Source: Bradyrhizobium septentrionale
GTDB lineage: Bacteria; Pseudomonadota; Alphaproteobacteria; Rhizobiales; Xanthobacteraceae
Direction of reading: 5' to 3'
NCBI RefSeq assembly: GCF_011516645.4
Contig: NZ_CP088285.1
Span: forward strand, 4,792,501 to 4,856,500
Length of the DNA: 64,000 nucleotides
Below are positions 53,469 through 61,449 of the stretch, in pieces. Both the position numbers and the translations under genes were made by a program. How positions within the stretch are numbered: position 1 is the first letter of the stretch; the number at the start of each line of letters is the position of its first letter. A model generated the notes under the pieces. That model saw only the letters and a program-made list of their open reading frames with translations. It did no database searches and was not told the origin of the DNA.

Positions 53469-55121
53469 GTGATATCAAAGCCGGACGATCTTCCATCGGA
53501 CCTTGTCAGTGCCCTGGCGGCGCTGCAGGCCGAGCGTGAGGCGCGGCTGCGAGCTGAGGCGATGGCTGCCAGCGCGCAGGCGGAGCTGTCGAACAACGAG
53601 GCGCTGGTCGCGCATCTCGAGCTGCGGATCGAGAAGCTCAAACGCGAACTGTACGGGCAGCGCTCCGAGCGCACGGCGCGGCTGCTCGAGCAGTTGGAAC
53701 TGGAGCTCGAAGACCTCGTCGCCACGGCGAGCGAGGATGAGCTTGCGGCGCAGGCCGCAGCGGCGAAGACGCAGAACGTCCGCCCCTTCACGCGCAAGCG
53801 GCCGGTGCGCAAGCCTTGGCCGGACGACATCGAACACGAGCGCGTCGTCATTGACGCTCCGACGAGCTGCGCCTGCTGCGGCGGATCGCGGCTGGCGAAG
53901 GTCGGCGAGGATGTGACCAAGACGCTGGAGGAGATCCCGCGTCGCTTCAAGGTCATCGAGACAGTGCGCGAGAAGTTCACCTGCCGCGATTGCGAGAAGA
54001 TCAGCCAGCCGCCTGCGCCGTTCCATGCCACGCCGCGCGGCTTCATCGGCCCACAATTGCTGGCGACGATCCTGTTCGACAAGTTCGGCATGCATATCCC
54101 GCTCAACCGCCAGAGTGCGCGCTTTAAGGCCGAGAGGATCGATTTGCCGCTGTCGACGCTGGCCGACCAGGTCGGCCACGGGACCTTCGCCGTCATGCCA
54201 CTCTTCCACTTGATCGAACGCCATGTGCTCGCTGCTGAGCGCCTTCATGGCGATGACACCACCATCCGTATCCTGGCGAAGGGCAAGTGCACGACCGGGC
54301 GGATCTGGACTTATGTGCGGGATGACCGGCCCTTTGCCGGGCCTGCGCCGCCGGCGGCGGTCTATTACGCCTCGAGCGACCGACGAGGCGAGCATCCGCA
54401 GAAGCATCTGGCCGCCTTCGCCGGCATCCTGCAAGCCGATTGCTACAACGGCTTCGAGCCGCTGTTCGACCCGCAGAAGAAGGTGCTGCCGATTACGCCG
54501 GCGTTTTGCTTCGCCCATGCGCGGCGGGGCTTCTTCGAGCTGGCTGACATCGAGAAGAATGCCCGGGAAGGCAAGAGAGGTAAACCGGTCTCTCCGATCG
54601 CGCTGGAGGCGGTCAGGCGCCTGGATGTGTTGTTCGAGATCGAGCGCGCCATTAACGGCTGCGGCGCCGAAGAGCGGCGCGCCGTGCGCCAGGAAAAGAG
54701 CAAGCCGCTCCTCGGGGACATGCACGCCTGGTTGCTGCGTGAGCGCGAAACCCTCTCTCGCTCCTCCGAGGTCCTGAAGCCTATGAATTACATGCTCAGG
54801 CGCTGGGACGACTTCGCCCGCTTCCTCGACGATGGCAGGATCTGCTTGACCAACAATTGTGCTGAGCGCGCATTGAGAGGCATCGCCTTGGGAAGGCGCA
54901 ACTGGACCTTCGCCGGCAGCCAGCGTGGTGCCGACCGTGCCGCCATCATGCTGACGATGATCACGACCTGTCGTCTCAACGACGTCGATCCGAAAGCCTG
55001 GCTCGCCGACGTCCTCGCCCGTATCGCCGATCTTCCCGCATCGCGTCTGCACGAATTGCTGCCCTGGGAATGGAAGCTCCTGCGCCAAGCCGACAAGCCC
55101 GCCGATCAGCAGGCCGCCTGA
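53469..55121 (+). CDS. tnpC: IS66 TnpC transposase
   Basis: A 550-residue IS66 transposase, intact and with a GTG start (the other copy has ATG at this place). It has the same domains as the TnpC at 41355: coiled coil, zinc-binding CACCGGSRLAKVGEDVT, DDE core, and LTNNCAERALRGIALGRRNW near the end. Only the coiled coil around residues 18-43 differs. With intact tnpA and tnpB this element should be able to move. Confidence 0.94.
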   Translation: MISKPDDLPSDLVSALAALQAEREARLRAEAMAASAQAELSNNEALVAHLELRIEKLKRELYGQRSERTARLLEQLELELEDLVATASEDELAAQAAAAKTQNVRPFTRKRPVRKPWPDDIEHERVVIDAPTSCACCGGSRLAKVGEDVTKTLEEIPRRFKVIETVREKFTCRDCEKISQPPAPFHATPRGFIGPQLLATILFDKFGMHIPLNRQSARFKAERIDLPLSTLADQVGHGTFAVMPLFHLIERHVLAAERLHGDDTTIRILAKGKCTTGRIWTYVRDDRPFAGPAPPAAVYYASSDRRGEHPQKHLAAFAGILQADCYNGFEPLFDPQKKVLPITPAFCFAHARRGFFELADIEKNAREGKRGKPVSPIALEAVRRLDVLFEIERAINGCGAEERRAVRQEKSKPLLGDMHAWLLRERETLSRSSEVLKPMNYMLRRWDDFARFLDDGRICLTNNCAERALRGIALGRRNWTFAGSQRGADRAAIMLTMITTCRLNDVDPKAWLADVLARIADLPASRLHELLPWEWKLLRQADKPADQQAA

Positions 55122-55199
55122 CCTTCACGCAAACGCCATCATAGAGCTCGCCGTACCCGCGCGCATGCGTCCATCACGCGGTCCTCGTCGTATGCGTAC
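53627..55199 (+). repeat. Long direct repeat, copy 2 (IS66 tnpC region)
   Basis: Nearly identical to 41533-43105 in the same orientation. The repeat begins inside tnpC and ends at the element end. Confidence 0.9.
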
Positions 55200-55333
55200 A
55201 TCTCGCCGAGCTTGTGCAGCCCTTCACTGCCGCACTTGCCACACGCGCAAGGCATGGGTTCGATGATACGTTCGACCGGCAGGTTATTCGGTAGGGGGCG
55301 TCGCGGCGGCCGTGGATTTTGCGCGTGGCGCAA
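55200..55333 (-). pseudogene. tnpC: Remnant of an IS66 TnpC N-terminal part
   Basis: The minus strand reads LPNNLPVERIIEP, then PCACGKCGSEGLHKLGE, the zinc-binding region of IS66 TnpC. It is cut off exactly where the intact IS66 copy ends at 55199, so that copy probably inserted into this older transposase. Confidence 0.75.
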
Positions 55334-55507
55334 TGATCATCGCATGCGCAGCGGCAAGGTCGGCGGGAAGCGCATCGGTGGGCGTCGTCACGAGGGCGAA
55401 TCAACCATATTCGCGGCAAAAAATCCCGCTGGATTCCTGCCGTGAGTCAAAGAGCCACAGCTTAACCGGAAGCCTGTGGACGCCAGGTCGCCTGCGGCAT
55501 CCGCCAG

Positions 55508-56350
55508 TCAATTCCGGACAGGAGATAGGATAGTTGCGCAACGCTGATCGTCACAACGCCGTCCGCCAGCGACGGCCACAAAAAGCGGCCGCGCTCCAGC
55601 CGCTTCGTGAACAGACAGGCCGGCCGCTACTCCGTTGCGACGCGCAACCTCTGTCACCTTCGCGCCTGGCGCCAACGTCTCCTCGACAATCCGCGCCTTG
55701 TCATCCTGCGACCAGCGCCGCCGCCGCTCCAGCCCGCCCAAAACCTCGACCCGCATCGCCTGATGACCTTAAAGCTAGACTTAAGGTCGCACGCTTCGCG
55801 AATTACCACGCGTCACGCAAGACGGCGCCCGTCGGATGCGTACCGCTCGGCGAGCGTCGAACCACTTGAGATCATCGACAGTTGTTTCTCGAACCACGGC
55901 TTTAACGCGGCGACGATGGCAGCGAGTGCTCCTTGCGCGCGGCCAGCCGGATGTCCGGCGATGAAGCGCGTACCATGGCGTCGATGGCGTAAAGCTGTGC
56001 GATGTGCCGAACCGCGGCCTCGGCGACTTGCTGTTGCGGGCCAATTTGACGAAGCGCCGGCGTGACCAAGCACTCGCCATTGCGCCGGGATCACGTCGAG
56101 GCGTTTGGTGACATCCTCGCCGATCTTCGTCATGGCGCCGCAACCGCACGGACAAAGCGTGCTCGCAGGCTCGATGATCCGTTCCACCCGAGGCAAATGG
56201 GCAGGCAAGCAGCCGCGATTGCGATGAGAACCTTGATCCGGCACGCTCCGCGATCGGATCACAGCCTCGGCTCTCTCCTGAGCCGCGTCCAGGATGCCCT
56301 GCGCGACCTCACGTCTTCGAGCGGTAAATGATACTGATCTGGTCGCAGCT
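55508..56350 (-). pseudogene. IS66 remnants (TnpA and TnpC fragments)
   Basis: 55508-55756 (minus) holds a TnpA start, [20 protein letters not shown], then loses frame. 55990-56350 (minus) holds a TnpC N-terminal part with HLPRVERIIEPASTLCPCGC and MTKIGEDVTKRLDVIPAQWR. Frame changes and missing cores show that these are relics of at least two elements. Confidence 0.7.
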
Positions 56351-56543
56351 TTTCGGACTTCGCGCCGAACCTCTAGCCCCCCTTTGCACGGAACGATAAG
56401 GCTTGTCGGCAAGCTAATCAGTTCTGATCGTACTGCTTCATCCCACACGGGCCTGAGGCTTTCAAAAAGTAGTTCATCGCGTCAAAAGATCAAAACGAGC
56501 CCGTCGACACTGCCGGTCGAGAGGTTGAGCTCGTGCTCAGTGC

Positions 56544-57019
56544 TCAGCAGAAACTCATGTCTTGCCTAGAGGCACAACCGTACTTGTTTCGTAATCGTTC
56601 GAGTAGCACACCTTCTGTTTGGCGCTGTTCGAACTCTTCGCCCACGAGCCACTCATCGATAGTCCGCACGCGCCCGAACTGAGCGCGGAAGCCTGACTCA
56701 TGCTCCCAGATTGTGCCCCACAGCGAGACTGAGCCGATAGCGAGAGCAACTGGCCCTGGCTGGTCGGTTGGTGGAAGAAGAGGCGGGACCGCCAGGTGTT
56801 TGCAAGCTCTCTCCGCACCGATACGTTCGCAATGAAGCGCTCGACCAGGTCCCTGGTCTTGAGGGCATACACCCCGGCGTGGCCGCTATGGTTCATATTG
56901 CCGCCTGACATTGGCTCTTCAGGGTGCCAATGGCGCCAGCTATGTGGCCCAAACAGGTTCCCTTGCCAAGAGACAACCCAATACCGATGGCCAACAAGTT
57001 CGCCGACCATGTAGCTCAT
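56544..57019 (-). pseudogene. Conserved accessory protein of unknown function, frameshifted
   Basis: The first frame from 57019 reads SYMVGELVGHRYWVVSWQGN, and HAGVYALKTRDLVERF. The continuation lies in another frame: GPVALAIGSVSLWGTIWEHE, then SGFRAQFGRVRTIDEW and a C-terminal LERLRNKYGCAS, ending at 56544. This two-part pattern is familiar from small hypothetical proteins on plasmids and islands (a GYRxWxV start, a GxVxLWGxxxEHxxGxRAxFA middle), but no function is known to me. The frame change lies between about 56800 and 56835. It overlaps the preceding small gene by ATGA. Confidence 0.6.
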
Positions 57020-57144
57020 GCCGGTTCCTTTTCAGGCACCTTAGTCGGGACTTCGGGAAGATCAGGCGGTTCTGGACTGATCACAGGCTCGTTCAAAGGG
57101 GTCACCTCATGGCGCCTGAGAGGTTCACCAATATCGGGTTCCAT
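57016..57144 (-). CDS. Small Pro/Glu-rich protein
   Basis: A 42-residue protein, MEPDIGEPLRRHEVTPLNEP at the start, continuing with EPPDLPEVPTKVPEKEPA. The alternating proline and acidic residues suggest an extended, disordered chain. Its stop overlaps the start of the next gene (ATGA), so the two are translationally coupled. Similar small genes are common beside the GYRxWxV-type protein in alphaproteobacterial mobile DNA, from memory. Function unknown. Confidence 0.55.
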   Translation of the reverse strand: MEPDIGEPLRRHEVTPLNEPVISPEPPDLPEVPTKVPEKEPA

Positions 57145-57412
57145 CGCTGTCCACCTCATTTATTCCTTCTCTTGTACCCTCTTCGGTGTGGTTGGTTCCT
57201 ATTTTCTTCAGGCAATTTGGCGGTACTTCTCTAGGACAGCAGGCCGAGCAAGACGTTGAGTGCTCACGGGAGGTCGCATTGACTGACACTCTCTCCGCCA
57301 TTTCGCTGCTTCAACGAGTTTTTGATTTCCTACTGATCAAGCGCAACAATCCGATGTTGTGATCTCCCGCAGGGGGTGATCGTAAGAACGATCGCCCAAG
57401 CCCGCGAAATCG

Positions 57413-58828
57413 CTACATGTAGAAGCTGTAGCTGACCTGCGGCTTCTCGGTCGGGCCCACGTATTTCATGATGTCTCCGATCTTCCGGGCACACTCAAGC
57501 GTGATGGGCAGACGACCGTCCATCTGGGTGTTATTCCAGTTCATCTTGGTCAGCCCAAGTATCTCATCGCAAAGGCTCTCAAGAGACGAATCCTGTTCGT
57601 ACACGGTGATCTTCAGCGGGGCTGGCACGTACATGCCGGGATACGTCTTGTAGAAATCGACGGTACCTCGCGTGTAGAGGACTCCCTCGGTCTCGGAGAT
57701 CGTCATCAGCGTGCCGCGCTTCGGCGGATAGTCCTTATCACCGAACAGCCTGATGTCCGTGTCCGTTATCGCGACGAAGTCTTTCGTTCGGATGCCCTTC
57801 TCGTCGAGCGCTCTGAGAAAACCCTTGCGCTCGCTCTCGCGGTATTGGCTCGACTTGTGGATCACGATCCGAGCCGGCATGTGCTCAAGTGCTCGGTCAT
57901 ACTCGTCCAGCGCGTCGCGCAGCAACTCGTAGGCCTGATCCTCGCTAAGGTAAGGGCGACGATTCTTCTTGTCGATCGACACCGGCGTGCCACGCAGAAT
58001 GATCCCGTGCCCGAATTCGTCGAAGACCTGAGCCAGGCTCGACGATACTGTCTCCCCGTCGCGGCTCTTGTAGAAGCCGATGCCGATGTAGCACGACCGT
58101 AGTTTCGCCGTGTCCTCAACGAGCCGCCAAGGGATCGTCTTGTTTCCTTTATAGTAGAGCGCCGTGACGAAGTTCCACGCTTTCGTCGCCGGGTCCTGCT
58201 GATCTCCCGCCTGCTTGGTGATGATGATGGTCTTCTCGCGTACCAACTGTAGTGGCGTGCCAAGGTGCATGCTCTTGGCCTTCAGAATGCGTCTGAAGTT
58301 GTGCTCAAGTTCGCTTTCCCCCGAATCATCGTCGTCGCTCTCCGCGGTCGTCGTGATGGAGTCGAACATCTCGTTCGGCATCACGCAGACGATCACGTCC
58401 ACCGATCTATTCTCGGCGAGGAAGCGAATCTGCTCGTAGTAGAGCTCAACGGCCTTCTCCACTCGCTCCGCCCGGGACGCGAGCTTAACTACTGCCGAGA
58501 TATCCGACTTCTTGATGGTGCGGGTGTATTGCGGAGAGTTGATGATCCTCGTCAGGAATCCGTAGTCCTGATTGATGCCGCCGAAGCCCCGAAACAGGTT
58601 CAGCAGCTTGGACCCCTCCTTGCGGTCAATTCCATCCCGGCACCTCTCGAGCCAATCGTCCAAGAGGTCGATTCCTTCTCCGCGTCCGACCACGCCGATC
58701 CGCAGTTCGGTTCGACGCAACTCATCTAGCTTGTCGTAGACGCCCAAGTGCTCGATTCCCGTTCGGGGGCAAACGTGCGTGCCGGTACCGAATTCGAGCA
58801 GCGGTTCAGGTAGCGTCGTGAGTTTCAT
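57413..58828 (-). CDS. Short prokaryotic Argonaute (MID-PIWI)
   Basis: A 471-residue protein with the MID-PIWI architecture of short pAgos and no N or PAZ domains. The start LLEFGTGTHVCPRTGIEHLG (residues 10-29) and RIGVVGRGEGIDLLDDWLER are typical. The PIWI part begins near KGNKTIPWRLVEDT (228-240). Catalytic positions look inactive: GIGFY (249-253) replaces the GIDV type, and VIHKSS (322-327) replaces IHRDG. The C-terminal WNNTQMDGRLPITLECARKI (431-450) is the usual guide-handling end. Short pAgos act with an APAZ-bearing effector encoded next to them and trigger abortive defence after guide-directed recognition of invaders. Here the upstream partner is only a fragment (58871-59104). The start ATG overlaps a TGA from a frame that seems to be the end of that partner. 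Confidence 0.88.
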   Translation of the reverse strand: MKLTTLPEPLLEFGTGTHVCPRTGIEHLGVYDKLDELRRTELRIGVVGRGEGIDLLDDWLERCRDGIDRKEGSKLLNLFRGFGGINQDYGFLTRIINSPQYTRTIKKSDISAVVKLASRAERVEKAVELYYEQIRFLAENRSVDVIVCVMPNEMFDSITTTAESDDDDSGESELEHNFRRILKAKSMHLGTPLQLVREKTIIITKQAGDQQDPATKAWNFVTALYYKGNKTIPWRLVEDTAKLRSCYIGIGFYKSRDGETVSSSLAQVFDEFGHGIILRGTPVSIDKKNRRPYLSEDQAYELLRDALDEYDRALEHMPARIVIHKSSQYRESERKGFLRALDEKGIRTKDFVAITDTDIRLFGDKDYPPKRGTLMTISETEGVLYTRGTVDFYKTYPGMYVPAPLKITVYEQDSSLESLCDEILGLTKMNWNNTQMDGRLPITLECARKIGDIMKYVGPTEKPQVSYSFYM

Positions 58829-58870
58829 GCAGCCGTTCCTCCCGCCACTTGGATATCGTCTTCATCGTCG

Positions 58871-59104
58871 TCACCGACGATCGTCGCCGAGATCGATGCC
58901 GGGGAAGTTCTTCTGCTTCCGATTCAGGTTAGTGAGGTGCGGCAGGTTGTAAACTGACTTCAGGATGGGGATGAACGCATCCTCCAGCGCCAAGTTGATA
59001 TCGGTTCGACCCTGGGAGGTTGCCAACTCAACCTGAACGATGATTCGGCTGACCACGTCGCGGAGCTGGTTCTCAACCTCAAGCTGCCTCATTCCGTGCC
59101 CCAT
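58871..59104 (-). pseudogene. Truncated SMEK-domain partner of the Argonaute
   Basis: A 77-codon frame whose sequence (EVENQLRDVVSRIIVQVELA, then NLALEDAFIPILKSVYN, then LTNLNRKQKNFPGIDLGD) matches the N-terminal part of SMEK-domain proteins. In those, the LNxxxxNFPxIDLGD segment leads into a nuclease-like core ending in QVT. Here it stops right after IDLGDDRR. In another frame, DDIQVAGGTAA runs to a stop that overlaps the Argonaute ATG. The simplest reading is an internal deletion that removed the rest of a large partner gene and left its two ends. The SMEK name is from memory and should be checked. The start could be 59104 or 59092. Confidence 0.6.
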
Positions 59105-59814
59105 CCTCTAACTGCTGATCTCTAACGATGGGAACGCAGCGGGAACATTTCAAGGGCCGGATCCTCCTTGCTGCCTTATTCCTGCGGCCGTCAGAAGGGG
59201 TCGTCGCTGCTCGCTGTGAGTGAACGTCGGGGATTGGTCGAAATGTGCCCTCAACCTGGGTATTCGGTTCGCTAGCAATTTCACGAACTCGCTGGACCCG
59301 TGCCGCACGTATCGGATGTTTAGGGGCCGGGATTTAGACCTATCCATCAGACTGCGTTGTGCAGCTGATCTCTTCGACTGCTGATCGCATCACGGCGGGA
59401 AGGCCTGAGTGGCGACGATCTTGCGTCTCCGTGGGATCTGACGGGCTTGGTATCGTCAGTAGACAATGGCGATTGCGCATCGACGATGTTGGCGCGCCAC
59501 GGCCGATGAAGATGGGCACTATTGCCTCGCCGTGGCGCTATGACGCAATGACCGCCCAAGCGATGCGGCCGGATCGCCTGCGACGGACTGCGATCTTGCG
59601 CTACGCTTTATGGCGGCTGTCTTCCCGATTTCACTGGTGGTTCCGAATACCTTCGATAGCGGTCCTTTCGACCAGTCTTGGGATCGACGTGATGGGCCAG
59701 CTGTCGACCTCACAGGTACGGCCCGCATCACGTTCGGAGCGGTCGCTTTGAGATGGAGCACGGATTACCGAAAGGGCGAGTGTCCCAGGTTCCTCGCCCC
59801 CCGCGTTGCGACTA
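59105..59814. other. Stretch without a firm gene
   Basis: This should hold the promoter of the SMEK-fragment and Argonaute operon. A plus-strand frame (59359-59751) starts with plausible protein-like sequence (VGSDGLGIVSRQWRLRIDDV, then MGTIASPWRYDAMTAQAMRP) and may be the remnant of a conserved accessory ORF, but I cannot assign it. Confidence 0.4.
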
Positions 59815-60498
59815 TCAATCTCCTGTGCCGATTTTCGGCTCTGTGCCGGTCAGCAACCTCTTAATGTCGTCACGATGCTTCCAGGCAGTGACTACCGCCA
59901 TGAGGGCCGTAGCCCACGTCATGACTTCGTGCTGACGATATAGTTCCCAGAAGACCATACTTGTTGTACCCATGGGTTGGGTGCCCAAGTAGAACGCCAG
60001 CGCGGCGACGACTGCCGCGAGCAGCGAGGCCAGGGATGAATTCCGCGTAGCACGAGCAACGATCAGCCATGTGATACAGAACGCAAGTGCCGCCGGCCAC
60101 CACCAGCCGATTAGCACGCCGAGGTATATGCCAAACCCATTGCCACCTCGAAAACCGCGCCAGATCGGAAACAAGTGACCTAGAAAGGCGGCAACGCCTG
60201 CCGCAAACCATACCGAAAATTCTTGACTAAGGTCCGCGCTCGTTGAGCCGTCATTGAACGCACGAGCCAGCCAAAAGGCGACTAGTACAGCCATCGCACC
60301 TTTTACGACATCTAGGATGAGCGGCTCGGTCGTCCGCAGGTTGCCCAAAATAGTCTTGCGATTACCCTGAACGGCTTCGGCCTTCTTCTGAAGCACCTCG
60401 GACGGTAACGAGCCGACCAGATAGCCAAAAATTGCGCCCAGGATTTGCGCGTAAGCTTCAGTTTCCGATGTCAATGTCCACAAGACAGTCGACCTCAT
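59815..60498 (-). CDS. PlsY-like glycerol-3-phosphate acyltransferase
   Basis: A 227-residue membrane protein with about six helices. Two of the PlsY signatures are clear: GYLVGSLPSEVL near residue 25-36, and GHLFPIWRGFRGGNGFG near residue 107-123 (the phosphate-binding GGKG-type loop, here GGNG). The segment RATRNSSLASLLAA matches the third. The usual GNPGATN motif is altered to ILGNLRTTEP. PlsY transfers acyl groups from acyl-phosphate to glycerol-3-phosphate at the inner membrane. The deviations suggest a divergent accessory paralogue rather than the housekeeping enzyme. It stands alone between the Argonaute locus and the recombinase. Confidence 0.75.
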   Translation of the reverse strand: MRSTVLWTLTSETEAYAQILGAIFGYLVGSLPSEVLQKKAEAVQGNRKTILGNLRTTEPLILDVVKGAMAVLVAFWLARAFNDGSTSADLSQEFSVWFAAGVAAFLGHLFPIWRGFRGGNGFGIYLGVLIGWWWPAALAFCITWLIVARATRNSSLASLLAAVVAALAFYLGTQPMGTTSMVFWELYRQHEVMTWATALMAVVTAWKHRDDIKRLLTGTEPKIGTGD

Positions 60499-61202
60499 GA
60501 ATTAATTCGGTGAGCGGCCCATTCTTCCAACGTGTCCTGAACTTATTGCCGGATGGTTAGCGCCAGTGTCGGCTTCCCAGGTTGCGACCGTCCGTCTCGT
60601 GCAAAAGCTGCCGTCGGGCTGCTCCGGGTCATTCGCGTCGATATTGCCACATCCGCTCTCTCGTCTGCTATCGACAATACCTGATACTACCGACCGAGGG
60701 CCGCGTGCTTGTCATCAAGATGACGGGCACAGACCACGATCGATTAGGACGGCTAGATAAAAGCGACGGTGTCGCTCCGTGCCGTCGGGGATCGTAAGTG
60801 TTTGTCTGCACATTGTTTTGGATGGCACTGCAGCGGCACCGTATTAGGCGGCCTGGTGCCATTCGAACCGAGAAAGCATTCAAAATCAACGTTCCGAGCG
60901 GCATCATTCGCAGCGTAGCGTCCAGTTGTGCAGGCTCGGCATGGAGGCCCGCCATGATCGCATGCGAGACCGCTGCCGGACCAACGGAACGCCGTCAAGG
61001 CTCGCGCTTTGCGCGACCGGCTCCGCCGGCTTGCGGCCTTGACTGCGCTCCGATGGCCCGGCCTTTGCTGCCATGCGATCATAGCTTGCTCTGCGCGATT
61101 GCGCTCAGCCGGCAGACGAAGCGCGAGGTCGGAGCACAGCAGCGTGATGTAGCGCGCGCTTCGGCTGTTCAGTGGATCGGCCAAGCTTGCCACAATGGCG
61201 CC
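60499..61202. other. Stretch without a recognised gene
   Basis: Long frames on both strands overlap without family features. The right part is the promoter region of the small gene and recombinase. Confidence 0.45.
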
Positions 61203-61436
61203 ATGGCTCGCTCTCAAGAATCGCAGCGGCGCGTGTCGACCAACGTGCAATGCGACGATCTCTACGACTATGCAGTGGCGCCCGCGCGTCCTAGCCGGCG
61301 AGGAGCGAAGCGCACTTCGGTGACATGGACGGTGACGGATGACTGGCCGGAAGACGTGCCGGTTGCTGAAGCCGAGATCGCCGTCTTTGAGGCTTGGTTC
61401 GGCGACCTGTTCGACGAGCTGTTTGGAGACGGCTAA
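61203..61436 (+). CDS. Small acidic protein upstream of a serine recombinase
   Basis: A 77-residue protein: a polar start (MARSQESQRRVSTN), a central TSVTWTVTDDWPEDVPV and an acidic, aromatic end (FEAWFGDLFDELFGDG). It ends 13 bases before the recombinase start, on the same strand, and both probably form an operon. I do not recognise the family. Position suggests a control or directionality factor for the recombinase, as inference only. Upstream in-frame starts exist, back to 60798, but the sequence there lacks protein-like character. Confidence 0.5.
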   Translation: MARSQESQRRVSTNVQCDDLYDYAVAPARPSRRGAKRTSVTWTVTDDWPEDVPVAEAEIAVFEAWFGDLFDELFGDG

Positions 61437-61449
61437 GGGGGAAATCACC

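Larger units (their letters stand above)
52620..55199 (+). mobile_element. Complete IS66-family element
   Basis: tnpA, tnpB and tnpC are intact and in order on the plus strand. The right end is defined by the end of identity with the copy at 43105 (both finish GTATGCGTAC). The left end is approximate: a GACGGACGCGAGCG stretch near 52627 resembles the inverted right end (GATGGACGCATGCG). Confidence 0.8.

Noticed and set aside
60798..61202. Upstream extension of the small gene before the serine recombinase
   Set aside because: The additional 135 codons are arginine- and cysteine-rich without motifs; the ATG at 61203 gives a more protein-like product.
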